Shown here: positions 54,514 through 62,975 of the stretch, piece by piece
Layout: each line of letters starts with the position of its first letter
Position numbering within the stretch: position 1 is the first letter of the stretch
Position numbers and translations under genes: made by a program
Assembly: GCF_000299895.1 (NCBI RefSeq)
Contig: NZ_AMRG01000005.1
Location: 1 to 64,000 of the forward strand
DNA length: 64,000 bases
Reading direction: 5' to 3'
Source of the DNA: Idiomarina xiamenensis 10-D-4
Lineage (GTDB): Bacteria > Pseudomonadota > Gammaproteobacteria > Enterobacterales > Alteromonadaceae
The notes under the pieces: model-generated
What the model was told of the DNA's origin: nothing
Databases searched by the model: none
Seen by the model: the letters and a program-made list of their open reading frames with translations, nothing else

Positions 54514-54678
54514 CTAACCGAACTTAATCATCAACAACAATAATGCCAACGCCACCAACACGCCCACCACCGACAATAGACCATGCTTGTACACACGCTG
54601 ATCAGGCTTCTTTGGATCCTTCATCGCACTCGCCACTCGCTCACAAAACCCATCGCCAAATAGCGACAGGCAGATCAA
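54514..54678 (-). CDS. Small membrane protein, 54 aa or shorter
   Basis: The frame reads LFGDGFCERVASAMKDPKKP, then DQRVYKHG and a single hydrophobic helix (LLSVVGVLVALALLLLMIKF) at the very C terminus. The start is a TTG at 54678 or the ATG at 54624 (36 aa). The basic DPKKPDQRVYK before the helix looks conserved in small gammaproteobacterial membrane proteins, from memory. The ribosome site is weak. Confidence 0.5.
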   Translation of the reverse strand: MICLSLFGDGFCERVASAMKDPKKPDQRVYKHGLLSVVGVLVALALLLLMIKFG

Positions 54679-54905
54679 TGATTAACTAGCAGATTACCAG
54701 CATAGCGGGCGATTGGATATGGCGACTTTGGTCGTAAGGTTAAAGTTGATTGGGTGGTTCGTATTAACCGTCGTTAAGCATATTGTCGAGCCAGTCCCAG
54801 TCGTTCATGGCTTTCTTTTGCCGGACGGTGAGCGAACAGCACAGAAAAGGCAAAGCCTCGCTACGTTTGTGTCCTCGCCAAGCGCTTGCCATGTTTAGGC
54901 ATAGT
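54679..54905. other. Intergenic region
   Basis: About 225 bp. An open frame at 54713-54898 has no family resemblance or convincing ribosome site and is not called. Confidence 0.4.
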
Positions 54906-55217
54906 TTAGCCATAGGTTGCTGAAACAACCGACTTTTCCGCATTGAAGTTAATCGTACAGGTAAAAAAGTGAAAGTTCAGTGCGCTACTCAATTCGATTT
55001 GAGTTCTGCCTTCCATTAATTTTATTTTGTAACTCGATAAGTTAGCCGTATCCACTTGCCTGATGACGCTTGAATAAGAAACACCCTCTTTAAAATTGCC
55101 GCATAAATAATAGACTTCTTTCCTCGCCTCGTTTGATAAAATACCCAAATAAATTGCCGCGAAAAGACAACACGCAGCAACAAAACCTATAACCACTACC
55201 CGCTTTTTTTTATTCAT
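54906..55217 (-). CDS. Hypothetical exported or membrane-anchored protein
   Basis: A 103-aa protein. An N-terminal hydrophobic segment (VVVIGFVAACCLFAAIYLG) precedes a short extracytoplasmic part with two cysteines, LCGNFKEGVSYSSVIRQVDT and FFTCTINF. The region between looks like a small alpha/beta domain. Function unknown; I do not recognise a named family. Confidence 0.6.
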   Translation of the reverse strand: MNKKKRVVVIGFVAACCLFAAIYLGILSNEARKEVYYLCGNFKEGVSYSSVIRQVDTANLSSYKIKLMEGRTQIELSSALNFHFFTCTINFNAEKSVVSATYG

Positions 55218-55422
55218 TTTTCAAGTGATTCCAAAGAACATAAAATGGTTACCTTAACTTCTCAGTACCGCCGTTAATGTTCGTATAGTTAGCGAAGCAG
55301 CAATATAACCGATTGGCAATCCCACTTTGAAGCTTTGCTATCGACACTGAAGTGATAGTCTGCTTTGAGCGAACAGCAGACGTTGGTTTTACAGGCTGAC
55401 ATTTCCTTTGAAGCGGGCAACT

Positions 55423-55453
55423 TGAACCAAGAACTATAATAGTTCTTGGTTCA
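55423..55453. repeat. 31-bp near-perfect palindrome
   Basis: Fifteen bases (TGAACCAAGAACTAT), one central A, then the exact reverse complement. It lies 43 bp after the hydrolase gene's stop on the minus strand and may be its terminator, though no T-run follows. Confidence 0.6.
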
Positions 55454-55495
55454 TGCTAAATATAAATTTAGTATTTCTAATTATTTAATGGCGGC

Positions 55496-56935
55496 TCATA
55501 GTAATTCATTTATCTTATCGATTGCTTCAGATGCATTTTTATTGTGCTCATCTAGCGAAAGTGATTTTTCATATGCTATTAGGGCTTTCTTAAATTCTTC
55601 GTTGGCAAGATAGGCTTCTCCGAGACTGTCAAAGGCATTTGAAGACTCAGGGTGTTGTTTTGCATTGAGCTCAAAGAAAGCTATCGCTGCATTTATTTCT
55701 TCAACTTCCATCAGTTGATAACCAAAATAGTTTAAGCCACGTTCGCTGAAACCCTTGTTCGATTTCTGAAGTTGCATATATGACTTTATCGCAGCCTCGA
55801 TTCCATCCTGGCGTAGCTTAGAGTAGAGCTCATCTTCGATTTGTTTTTTTGCAAAAACAACCGGGCGTTCATAAATAATGTTCAAAATGCCTTCTGTCAG
55901 AGCACGAAGTGGTGCGCCTCCAGTGTTGTTTTGGATAATAATTGTAATATCATCTTCAATTATGCGAATTACGTCACCATTGAAACCAGGCATCATACCC
56001 GGGTGATGTATCTGAGTGAGCTTTTTACCGAACTTTTCCTTTGGTAGTTCAGTGATCAACCAGCCATAACCATAATTCCGATGAGGCGACTCTGTAAAAG
56101 CTCTCTTTTTTAGTGCTTCACTAAATATCTGATTTGAATACAAGGCCTCGCTAAACTGATATAAGTCTCCGACCGTTGAATAAATAGAACCCGCAGCATA
56201 GGTGACAGTCATATCAATATTCTTTGCCGGTTTCAGTCCTGCTAACGTTTTCTCATACCCTTTAGCACTTTTTGGAACAACATAGCCAGAGTAAGAATCC
56301 CCGCTGTTATGCATCTTTAGCGGATTGAAAATATAATCCTGCAAAGCTTGTTTATAGCTTAACTCGGTCACTTGCTCGATTACTTTACCCAAAATGGAAT
56401 AGCCAGCATTGCTATAGCTGAACTGGCTACCAGGCTGGAACGTCAGGTCTCCACTGCAAAACTTTGAAATAAAGTCATTTAGGGTATAAGGGTTATTCGC
56501 TTCTATATTTCTAAAGTCTGGATGACTGAACACGTTTGGGATCCCTGATGTATGATTTAAGAGCTGATGAATAGTTACTTTACCGCCGGTATCACTGCGA
56601 TAGCCCGGTAAGTAATCACTGATTGAATGACTTAAATCTATTTTTTCTTCTTCGACTAATTTTAAAATCAGTGCCGCTGTAAGAGGCTTGGTTGTTGAGG
56701 CTATTCTAAATTTTGTATCCACAGAGTTGGGGATTTTCCATTCCATATTGGCATAGCCGTAACCTTTCTTTAGCAACACTTCACCTTGATAAGAAACTAA
56801 TACTGAGCCATTAAATTCATCATTTTCGGCGTAAGACTCAACAAAAGCATCTAACTTTGAGGTCTTGATTTCAGTTGCTCCCACAAAGGCACTTATTAGG
56901 AGTAGGGCAGGAATACTTAATAATTTTATATACAT
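55496..56935 (-). CDS. Serine hydrolase (beta-lactamase class C fold) with C-terminal TPR
   Basis: About 479 aa. ATG at 56935 with AAGG 6 nt upstream; signal peptide LLSIPALLLISAFVGA. Active-site motifs: S-T-T-K in IASTTKPLTA, YSNAGYS (YxN) and HHPGMMPGF in place of the KTG motif. The last 70 residues form TPR-like helices (NAFDSLGEAYLANEEFKKAL). Such proteins are usually esterases or peptidases rather than antibiotic-resistance enzymes. Divergent from a CadC-like regulator that also carries TPRs. Confidence 0.85.
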   Translation of the reverse strand: MYIKLLSIPALLLISAFVGATEIKTSKLDAFVESYAENDEFNGSVLVSYQGEVLLKKGYGYANMEWKIPNSVDTKFRIASTTKPLTAALILKLVEEEKIDLSHSISDYLPGYRSDTGGKVTIHQLLNHTSGIPNVFSHPDFRNIEANNPYTLNDFISKFCSGDLTFQPGSQFSYSNAGYSILGKVIEQVTELSYKQALQDYIFNPLKMHNSGDSYSGYVVPKSAKGYEKTLAGLKPAKNIDMTVTYAAGSIYSTVGDLYQFSEALYSNQIFSEALKKRAFTESPHRNYGYGWLITELPKEKFGKKLTQIHHPGMMPGFNGDVIRIIEDDITIIIQNNTGGAPLRALTEGILNIIYERPVVFAKKQIEDELYSKLRQDGIEAAIKSYMQLQKSNKGFSERGLNYFGYQLMEVEEINAAIAFFELNAKQHPESSNAFDSLGEAYLANEEFKKALIAYEKSLSLDEHNKNASEAIDKINELL

Positions 56936-57021
56936 AATCATCCTTAGTCGTTCAAAATGAGATAATATTTTCGTTTCTCTGAAAAACTTATCTGAGCATG
57001 AGAAAGGAAACATGACTTTAA

Positions 57022-57048
57022 TGGTCCTTTTTGGTGACTTATGGTGAC
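57022..57048 (+). promoter_or_regulatory. Three 10-bp-spaced repeats, operator candidate for the CadC-like regulator
   Basis: TGGTCCT (57022), TGGTGAC (57032) and TGGTGAC (57042) are repeated with a period of exactly 10 bp in the gap between the divergent hydrolase and regulator genes. OmpR-type winged helices bind direct repeats spaced one helical turn apart. Confidence 0.5.
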
Positions 57049-57104
57049 CAATCGATGAAAAATATTTAAAATCAAATAATTAGCAGCTCAGGGTGGAGTT
57101 AGTG

Positions 57105-58679
57105 ATGGATGTCTTTAAGGTAGGGAACGACCTGATTTTAGATCCCTTAAACAAGAAGGTGATAAGAAATGGAGACGATATTTCTTTACCAGAACTGTCC
57201 TATCGATTACTGCTGGAGCTTGTTGAACACGCTCCTGAGATCGTGCCTCATGACCAACTTATAAAAGCCGTTTGGAAAGACAGAGTTGTCTCCGATGAGA
57301 ATCTTAAGAAGCGAATATCTCGCTTGAGAGACTCGATAGCTGATAATCATTCTGAACCCAAGTACATTGTCGCCGAACGTGGAATGGGATATAGGTGCGT
57401 TGCAACGGTAAGAAAAATTAAGCGCTCAGAGAGCGCATACAATGATATTGGCGATTTCCAAGCCACCTACTATTCAATCAAACGATTAGTATCTCGCTTA
57501 CCTATATGGTTAGTAGCTAGCTTTGGAGTACTTGCAATAGGAATGAGTTCATTCGTTCTCTTTCACCATGAAAACGAGAATCCACCTAATGAAATAAGCG
57601 AAACTCCCGACTATCAAGCGGCTCAGAGCTATTTGAAATTTACAGAAAAAGACAACGATACAGCGATTTCATTGTATCAAGATGCGATAAATAGAGAGCC
57701 TCAGAACGCTTCAAGCCACAGTGGGTTGAGCGACGCTTATCTTCGAGGTTATTGGCACTATGGAAAGGATAAAGCCTGGTTGGAACTAGGGAAAAAGCAT
57801 GCGGAAAAAGCCGTACAAATTAATGACGACTTGGCTTGGGGTCATAAAGCTCTCGGGCTTGCCTACTATTTGTCCGGACAATATGAAAACGCAATTGCTT
57901 CATTCAACCTTGCGCGTCAAATTGAACCTAGTTGGGGTGAGATTCCAGCCTATACGTCACTTGTAGAGATCCAGTTAGGTCACTTTATTAAAGCGCATAA
58001 GCTTGCAATCTTATCAGTTGAACTCGATCCCGGTAACCCATTTACTAACGCAATCCTTGGAGAGTTATACCGTCAATCATATCGCTTCTACGCTGCCGAA
58101 GAGCAATTCAGTAAAACGTTAAATATAGATCCTGGCTTTCTAATGTCTCGCCTACTTTTTAGTGAGTATTTACTAGAAAGCGGAAGACATGTAGAGGCAA
58201 TTTCGGTGTTACGCGACGTGATTCATAAACAACAGAATTCGCAGCAAGCTCGTTGGTTACTGGGTCTAGCACTCTTGATCGACAATCAAATTGAAGAAGC
58301 GATTGATGAATTTTCCGCAGCATCAAGCTTAGGCGGACGATATTACCTTTCAGCAGCAGTCTATTTAGCCGCACTTAAAAAAGACCGCTCAGAATTATCC
58401 AAGTTGGGTGAGCAAATTGCAAAGCTCAAGCTAGATGGGGACCAGTGGGCTGAACTTACTTTTCTGGAGGGGATAGTGCTATTAATTAATGATAAAGGTA
58501 CCGAGGCAACGAACAAGTTTGAATCTGCTATATTTGGGGGGCTCACAACGACTTATCGGTACACTCACCTGCCGATAAATTCAAGCATCACAACTTCGCA
58601 TCGATTTAATGAATTATTGAATCTAATTGAATCGAAGAACAAGGATAAAATGCCGAAGCGTATTCCACCGCGAACGTAG
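57105..58679 (+). CDS. CadC-like membrane regulator with TPR domain
   Basis: About 524 aa. ATG at 57105 with GGAG upstream. OmpR/PhoB-type winged helix at residues 1-100 (ELSYRLLLELVEHAPEIVPH, then YIVAERGMGYRCVA), one membrane helix at about 133-154, then many TPR-like repeats (AWGHKALGLAYYLSGQYENA). This is the CadC/ToxR layout with an extracytoplasmic TPR sensor. It most likely regulates the divergent serine hydrolase. Confidence 0.88.
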   Translation: MDVFKVGNDLILDPLNKKVIRNGDDISLPELSYRLLLELVEHAPEIVPHDQLIKAVWKDRVVSDENLKKRISRLRDSIADNHSEPKYIVAERGMGYRCVATVRKIKRSESAYNDIGDFQATYYSIKRLVSRLPIWLVASFGVLAIGMSSFVLFHHENENPPNEISETPDYQAAQSYLKFTEKDNDTAISLYQDAINREPQNASSHSGLSDAYLRGYWHYGKDKAWLELGKKHAEKAVQINDDLAWGHKALGLAYYLSGQYENAIASFNLARQIEPSWGEIPAYTSLVEIQLGHFIKAHKLAILSVELDPGNPFTNAILGELYRQSYRFYAAEEQFSKTLNIDPGFLMSRLLFSEYLLESGRHVEAISVLRDVIHKQQNSQQARWLLGLALLIDNQIEEAIDEFSAASSLGGRYYLSAAVYLAALKKDRSELSKLGEQIAKLKLDGDQWAELTFLEGIVLLINDKGTEATNKFESAIFGGLTTTYRYTHLPINSSITTSHRFNELLNLIESKNKDKMPKRIPPRT

Positions 58680-59157
58680 TGAGATCTCTGGACTTTTCAA
58701 TACTGAGTTTACTGAACTTAAGAATGACTTCGTTTATGCAGAGTCTATTCTGATGCTGCACCGTTATTTTGCGTCAAGGTCCGCTCCTGGCACAAAGCTG
58801 AAGTTCAGCATTATCAGCATTATCAGCATTAAGCGAAAAGCGGATCTTCTGGCTTTCAGTCTACTCCAACTAGTGACTAGCCGTCCCGTTATTAGTCATC
58901 GTGGGTGGTACGCTAATTCAGTTCGGCAATATTGCGCGTTTTGTTGTTGTGTTGTGTATTTAAGTCTTTTACTGTCAATGACATAAAAAAAAATCAAAAT
59001 TGGATGTTGTGCGCTCGTTAGAGTGTAACTGAGCCTGATCAAATTGTCTTTGCTAACTCGGAACCTTTCAATTCACGAATGCCTTCTTGATCAGTAAGCT
59101 AAAAACCGAAAACTGTATATTGGACGAGTTTCTAAATGCGCACGCACAATATACAAA
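58680..59157. other. Intergenic region before the integron cassettes
   Basis: About 480 AT-rich bp with no convincing gene; open frames here have no ribosome site or family resemblance. It contains three copies of a 9-bp repeat at 58805-58831. Confidence 0.45.
58805..58831. repeat. Short tandem repeat, three copies of TCAGCATTA
   Basis: Three exact head-to-tail copies of a 9-bp unit in a non-coding region. Prone to copy-number change. Confidence 0.8.
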
Positions 59158-60029
59158 TGTTAGCCGTAAGGAAAGGTATGTTTCGAATATTCAAGAAAAA
59201 AGAGAAACTATTGCTACGAGTTTTCGTCAATAAGCAAGAGGTGTGCCAAGTATTGGAAGGTGAGCTCCCATGCGAGAAAACCCCCTCTAAAAAGCTTGAT
59301 CGAAATTCGACCATCGAGTTTGTTGATCATGAAGGCGTAGCGCATCAACACAAACTTGGTGAATTTGAGGGCTGGTTCCATTTTTCAGTTCGTGTACATT
59401 CCAATAAAGCATGTCAGGCAGACTGTGCAATTACTCAAGAGAAGGAATATTCTCAAGATGCCTTTGCTAAAGGTAATGCAAAAGGTATCAGGTTTCAGCC
59501 GTTCTTTATTTCAGGCGCTGACACAAAGAACGAAATATTCATCGGCAAGGGGCTTTTCAAACGAGGGCTCCACTTCAATGGCAATGTTACGCATGGAGCT
59601 GTTTCTCTCTCTTGTGAGTGTGAGCACTGCAAAACATCATTCCTAATACAATCGTTCCATGCAGGTTTTAGCAATCTTGGGTATTTTTATTCCGGTTCTG
59701 GCGACTATACGCTGACCGTGAGTGACAAAGTTCCTGGAAGTCCTGCCGCTTTGTCTGAGCTTGATGAAAAAGATCTTCGTGAGTTAGAGGCGTTGCTACC
59801 CGAAGCACCTGATGGTTCAAGCTTCAAATATACGAATCCTTTTAGGTGTCCGCACTGCAAAGAGCCTTACATCGACTTTGGAAGATACCCAGAGGAAAGA
59901 AAAGCTGAATACTATGGCAACTACTTTCCAGGTAAAGAGATTTTGAAGTATGAACCAGATCACGGCTAACAAAGCGCTGCTGCCGGACAAATTTTCCGCT
60001 GCGCTCCAAATTCGCCGCAGAACGCGGCG
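59158..60029 (+). mobile_element. Integron gene cassette 1
   Basis: The cassette begins at GTTAGCC (59158-59164) and ends in an attC-like site whose first core GGCTAAC (59964-59970) is the exact reverse complement, as expected for the two ends of one cassette. It carries a 263-aa gene. No integrase is in the window. The sequence left of 59158 does not look like an attC, so this may be the first cassette at an attI-like or secondary site. Confidence 0.7.
59178..59969 (+). CDS. Cassette-borne hypothetical protein with cysteine pairs
   Basis: About 263 aa from the ATG at 59178 (GGAAAGG upstream; the longer frame to 59136 would cross the cassette boundary). Two cysteine clusters, CECEHC in the middle and CPHC near the C terminus, could bind zinc. 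The start is basic (FRIFKKKEKLLLRV). I do not recognise the family. It occupies nearly the whole cassette, as cassette genes do, and its stop codon lies in the attC. Confidence 0.75.
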   Translation: MFRIFKKKEKLLLRVFVNKQEVCQVLEGELPCEKTPSKKLDRNSTIEFVDHEGVAHQHKLGEFEGWFHFSVRVHSNKACQADCAITQEKEYSQDAFAKGNAKGIRFQPFFISGADTKNEIFIGKGLFKRGLHFNGNVTHGAVSLSCECEHCKTSFLIQSFHAGFSNLGYFYSGSGDYTLTVSDKVPGSPAALSELDEKDLRELEALLPEAPDGSSFKYTNPFRCPHCKEPYIDFGRYPEERKAEYYGNYFPGKEILKYEPDHG

Positions 60030-60035
60030 TTAAGT
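59964..60035 (+). repeat. attC recombination site 1
   Basis: About 72 bp from GGCTAAC to GTTAAGT (60029-60035). The last core fits the GTTRRRY consensus exactly. The inner part (AAAGCGCTGC ... GCTGCGCTCC ... GCGGCG) is imperfectly palindromic and has the GCTGCGCTCC motif common in attC sites. Confidence 0.75.
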
Positions 60036-60041
60036 GTCAAA

Positions 60042-60383
60042 ATGAATTACGACGAATATATTGAAAAGTTGAGGAAATATTCGAGCGATGAGGTAGTTGC
60101 TCGTTTAGTTTCGCATTTCGATAAATGGAAATCCGATAATACGAATGCCGTAGAGTTAGCTGATTCAATTGAAAGGTTCTTCGGAAACTCTTGGATAACT
60201 AGCGAAGAAACCCATAGTCATCTCTATAGGCTCTGGTCTAGTTTCAAAACTCAGGCAATTTTAGGCATAGGTGGTATGACTATGAACGAGAGACTCTATT
60301 GGTTTGGTCTATCCGAGCGTTTTGAAAATGCTTCTGAACCAGAACAAAAGGTAATCTATGCAAAATTGTGCGCAAACACTTAA
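60042..60383 (+). CDS. Cassette-borne hypothetical protein
   Basis: A 113-aa protein, not recognised. Mostly helical and acidic: DEYIEKLRKYSSDEVVARLV, then GGMTMNERLYWFGLSERFEN. The ATG lies only 7 bp after the cassette core, and the stop lies inside the attC, the tight packing typical of cassettes. Confidence 0.75.
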   Translation: MNYDEYIEKLRKYSSDEVVARLVSHFDKWKSDNTNAVELADSIERFFGNSWITSEETHSHLYRLWSSFKTQAILGIGGMTMNERLYWFGLSERFENASEPEQKVIYAKLCANT

Positions 60384-60442
60384 CAAGACCCAGCAGAATC
60401 AGTCGCTGCGCTCCATTGCAGCCCTTTAAGCGAGCGCTAACG
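60378..60442 (+). repeat. attC recombination site 2 (degenerate right core)
   Basis: ACTTAAC at 60378-60384, a GCTGCGCTCCATTGCAGC inner segment, and GCTAACG at 60436-60442 where GTTRRRY is expected (three mismatches). Probably no longer recombines well at its right end. Confidence 0.6.
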
Positions 60443-60482
60443 TCCGCTCCTAGCAAAACCGAACTATAAAAGCTATATATCG

Positions 60483-60503
60483 GTAGCGGCGTTGAGCCGC
60501 TAC
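60483..60503. terminator. Hairpin downstream of the 523-aa lipoprotein gene
   Basis: GTAGCGGC/GCCGCTAC stem with a 5-nt loop, between cassette 2 and the end of the leftward lipoprotein gene. No clear T-run. Confidence 0.4.
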
Positions 60504-60526
60504 ACTAACGCACATCTACCCACTGA

Positions 60527-62098
60527 CTAATCCCTCTTAACCTCAAACTTCACCTCTCTCGAATCGGCGGCTTGTTCGGCGCTGCTGACGATGGCGATTT
60601 TGAGTTGTTGTTGCTTGGGGTCGTCAAGGCGGATGTGGTAGTCCATGGGGAACCAGTCGTTGACCAGCATTGCCATCAGCCGCGCTTCGGCGTCGCTGAT
60701 CCAGCTTGGCGCGGTGTCTAAGCGGCGGTAGTTAAATTTGCCGCTGATGCCGTCGCTGACCAAGATCAGTTGATGCTCGCGGCTGGATTGCACTAACACA
60801 TCGTAACCACCATCATCGCTGTTGGGTTTGGCTTCGATGCGGGCGCGGCCGATGTTGAAGTCGGTGACGTCGTCGCCCAACGTCAGCGTTTTCACTTCGC
60901 TGTGGCTGGGATACCAATTGACTGTGGCGGTGGCGTAGCCGCTAGGTGATTCGCCGTCGTCGCTAAAAGCGTACAGTGGCATCAGCGCTTTGTCGTGCCA
61001 ACCGAGTGGTAACAGTTCGGTCAGTGTGATGGCATTATTGCTGCCATCGTTGCGGTATTCGTTGCCATAGTCTGGCACCGTCATCGATTCTAATGGTTGT
61101 ATGGCTAACGGCAAGGGCGCACCGTTTTTGTCAAACAGCTCAATATTGTCGAGTTCGATACGTCCGTTGTGGTGCGAAAAGGGCGCTTGGTGTGAGTAGC
61201 TCAGCAACAATGTCGTGTCGAGCTTTTCTAAGCGACCACTAGCGCTGGGCAGCATATGTTCGGCGTCGGCGCTATCGCTCTGCAATACTTTTTCGACACT
61301 GAGCGAATCGTACAGCGGAATGTTCTCGGCGCGCGCTAGGCTGTCTAAGTTCATGGCGTAGCCGCTATCAGCCTGAAAAATACTCATTACCGTGCGGATT
61401 TGTTGTTGCTCGCGAACCCGCTTAGATACCAGCGAACCGCGTTTGAGCCAGCCGCTGTCACGGTCGCTGACGATGATGGCGAATAGCTGCTGTTGCTCAT
61501 GCTCGCCCGAGGCGGTGAACACCACCTCATGCTCAAACACTTGTTGTACAGTTAAGGTCAGTTCAGGCAGCTGGTCGCTAATATGGAACGGCTGACTGGC
61601 ACCGCGTTCTAGCTTGATCCCCTGACCGACGGTTGGTGTGGCAATCAGATTATCGCGAAACAACGCTAACAACTTTTCCGGGGTGGGTTTGTCGCTAGGC
61701 AGGTCAGCGTGAAATTGCAAATCACTCACGGCGCCACTATCGGCGTCAACCGTTAGCGTCAGGCCCTGTTCGACAAAGTCGCGGGCATAACGATCGGCAC
61801 CTTGGTCGCCGTCGGTGCTGCTAAATTGGCGACCGTTGCTGTTCAGTGCCATGTAACGCGGGCGCACTTGAATTTGATAATCATCGTCGGCCTGCACTTG
61901 ATATTCCAGCAACAGGGTTTGCCGAAAATGCTGTTCATCACCGCTGTCGGCATTGACGGTAAAATCGCTGTAAACCTGATAACGACGTTTATCACCGTCG
62001 TCGGCGTGGAAGGTTAACGTATTCGGTTGTGGCTGGCACGCGGTTAAGCTGCTCAGTACCCATGTGGACAAGACTAACCCAAGTAAATAACGCTGCAC
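60527..62098 (-). CDS. Large lipoprotein of unknown function
   Basis: About 523 aa. The GTG at 62098 is chosen because AAGGAGG lies 5 nt upstream and a lipoprotein signal follows directly (QRYLLGLVLSTWVLSSLTAC). The mature part looks beta-rich (RRYQVYSDFTVNADSG, LTLTVDADSGAVSDLQFHAD) with no family I can name. Likely anchored in the outer membrane. Transcribed alone. Confidence 0.75.
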   Translation of the reverse strand: MQRYLLGLVLSTWVLSSLTACQPQPNTLTFHADDGDKRRYQVYSDFTVNADSGDEQHFRQTLLLEYQVQADDDYQIQVRPRYMALNSNGRQFSSTDGDQGADRYARDFVEQGLTLTVDADSGAVSDLQFHADLPSDKPTPEKLLALFRDNLIATPTVGQGIKLERGASQPFHISDQLPELTLTVQQVFEHEVVFTASGEHEQQQLFAIIVSDRDSGWLKRGSLVSKRVREQQQIRTVMSIFQADSGYAMNLDSLARAENIPLYDSLSVEKVLQSDSADAEHMLPSASGRLEKLDTTLLLSYSHQAPFSHHNGRIELDNIELFDKNGAPLPLAIQPLESMTVPDYGNEYRNDGSNNAITLTELLPLGWHDKALMPLYAFSDDGESPSGYATATVNWYPSHSEVKTLTLGDDVTDFNIGRARIEAKPNSDDGGYDVLVQSSREHQLILVSDGISGKFNYRRLDTAPSWISDAEARLMAMLVNDWFPMDYHIRLDDPKQQQLKIAIVSSAEQAADSREVKFEVKRD

Positions 62099-62345
62099 AT
62101 CAACCTCCTTGTCGCCGCGTTTACCATTGCCATCAGGCAACAGTCGATAAGTCATTTATGCTAACGCGTTGAGCGCGTTAAAAACACCGTTATCCAGCGC
62201 GCCGCTGAGCCATTTACCGAACTTTTACGTAACTCCTTTACGATAAGCGCGTCCAAAGGACACCGACTTAAGCTTGCACGATAGCCGCCTAAGCTCGTTA
62301 AGGACGTTAGTGAGTGGCACGTGCCCGACAGAAGGAAATTGCAGC
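62099..62345. other. Divergent promoter region of the two lipoprotein genes
   Basis: About 250 bp between the leftward lipoprotein and the YiaD-like gene. TTTACG repeats near 62223-62240 (TTTTACGTAACTCCTTTACG) were noted; no clear operator. Confidence 0.35.
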
Positions 62346-62975
62346 ATGAAAAAAGCACTTTGTATGATTGCCGCCGGTTCGCTGATCATGACCGGCTGTG
62401 CCAATATGAGTAACACCCAAAAAGGCGCTTCTATTGGTGCCGTCAGTGGTGCGGTATTGGGTAAAGCCACCGGTGACCACGATAAAAGCCGTTATGTTTG
62501 GGGCGCGGCGGTTGGCGCGTTAGCCGGCGCCGCCATCGGTAACTACATGGATCGCCAAGAAGAAGCGTTTCGTCAGGAATTGGCGGGTAGTGGCGTTCAG
62601 GTGATCCGCGACGGCGATAATATCCGTCTGCAATTACCCGGTAATATTACCTTCAACACCGGCAGCGCGGCCATTGCTTCAAGTTTTAAACCGGTGCTGG
62701 ATGATGTCGCCAAAGTGCTCACCAAGTACGAAAAAACCACGCTGATGGTCGAAGGCCATACCGATAATACCGGTGCCGCCGAGTACAATCAGCAGTTGTC
62801 ATTAAACCGCGCTAACGCGGTGCAAAGCTACTTGCTGGGCAATGGTGTCGATTCGCGTCGGGTCACTACCGTCGGTTATGGAGAGAGCATGCCGATTGCC
62901 GATAACGGCACCGAACAAGGTCGTCAGCAAAACCGTCGGGTAGAGCTGAAGATCGTGCCAAATAAGGCAAATTAA
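62346..62975 (+). CDS. OmpA-family lipoprotein (YiaD-like)
   Basis: About 209 aa. Lipoprotein signal ending MTGCAN; a glycine-zipper region (GASIGAVSGAVLGKATG ... GALAGAAIGNYMDRQ); then an OmpA peptidoglycan-binding domain with VEGHTDNTGAAEYNQQLSLN and RRVELKIVP. The ATG at 62346 has AAGGA upstream. Links the outer membrane to peptidoglycan. Overlaps the convergent kelch gene by 4 bp. Confidence 0.92.
   Translation: MKKALCMIAAGSLIMTGCANMSNTQKGASIGAVSGAVLGKATGDHDKSRYVWGAAVGALAGAAIGNYMDRQEEAFRQELAGSGVQVIRDGDNIRLQLPGNITFNTGSAAIASSFKPVLDDVAKVLTKYEKTTLMVEGHTDNTGAAEYNQQLSLNRANAVQSYLLGNGVDSRRVTTVGYGESMPIADNGTEQGRQQNRRVELKIVPNKAN

Larger units (their letters stand above)
60030..60442 (+). mobile_element. 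Integron gene cassette 2
   Basis: Starts at the GTTAAGT core (60029-60035) and ends in an attC whose first core ACTTAAC (60378-60384) is its exact reverse complement. Carries a single 113-aa gene. The far core is degenerate, suggesting the array ends here. Confidence 0.7.

Noticed and set aside
54713-54898. Open frame on the plus strand, 61 codons
   Set aside because: No ribosome site, no resemblance to any family, and composition unlike neighbouring genes.
55496-56935. Antibiotic-resistance beta-lactamase
   Set aside because: The fold and S-T-T-K/YxN motifs are shared with esterases and peptidases; the KTG motif is replaced and a TPR tail is present, which points away from a resistance enzyme.
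58627-58986. Open frame of 119 codons after the CadC-like gene
   Set aside because: It starts inside the regulator gene, runs through a tandem repeat and has no ribosome site or recognisable sequence; treated as chance.
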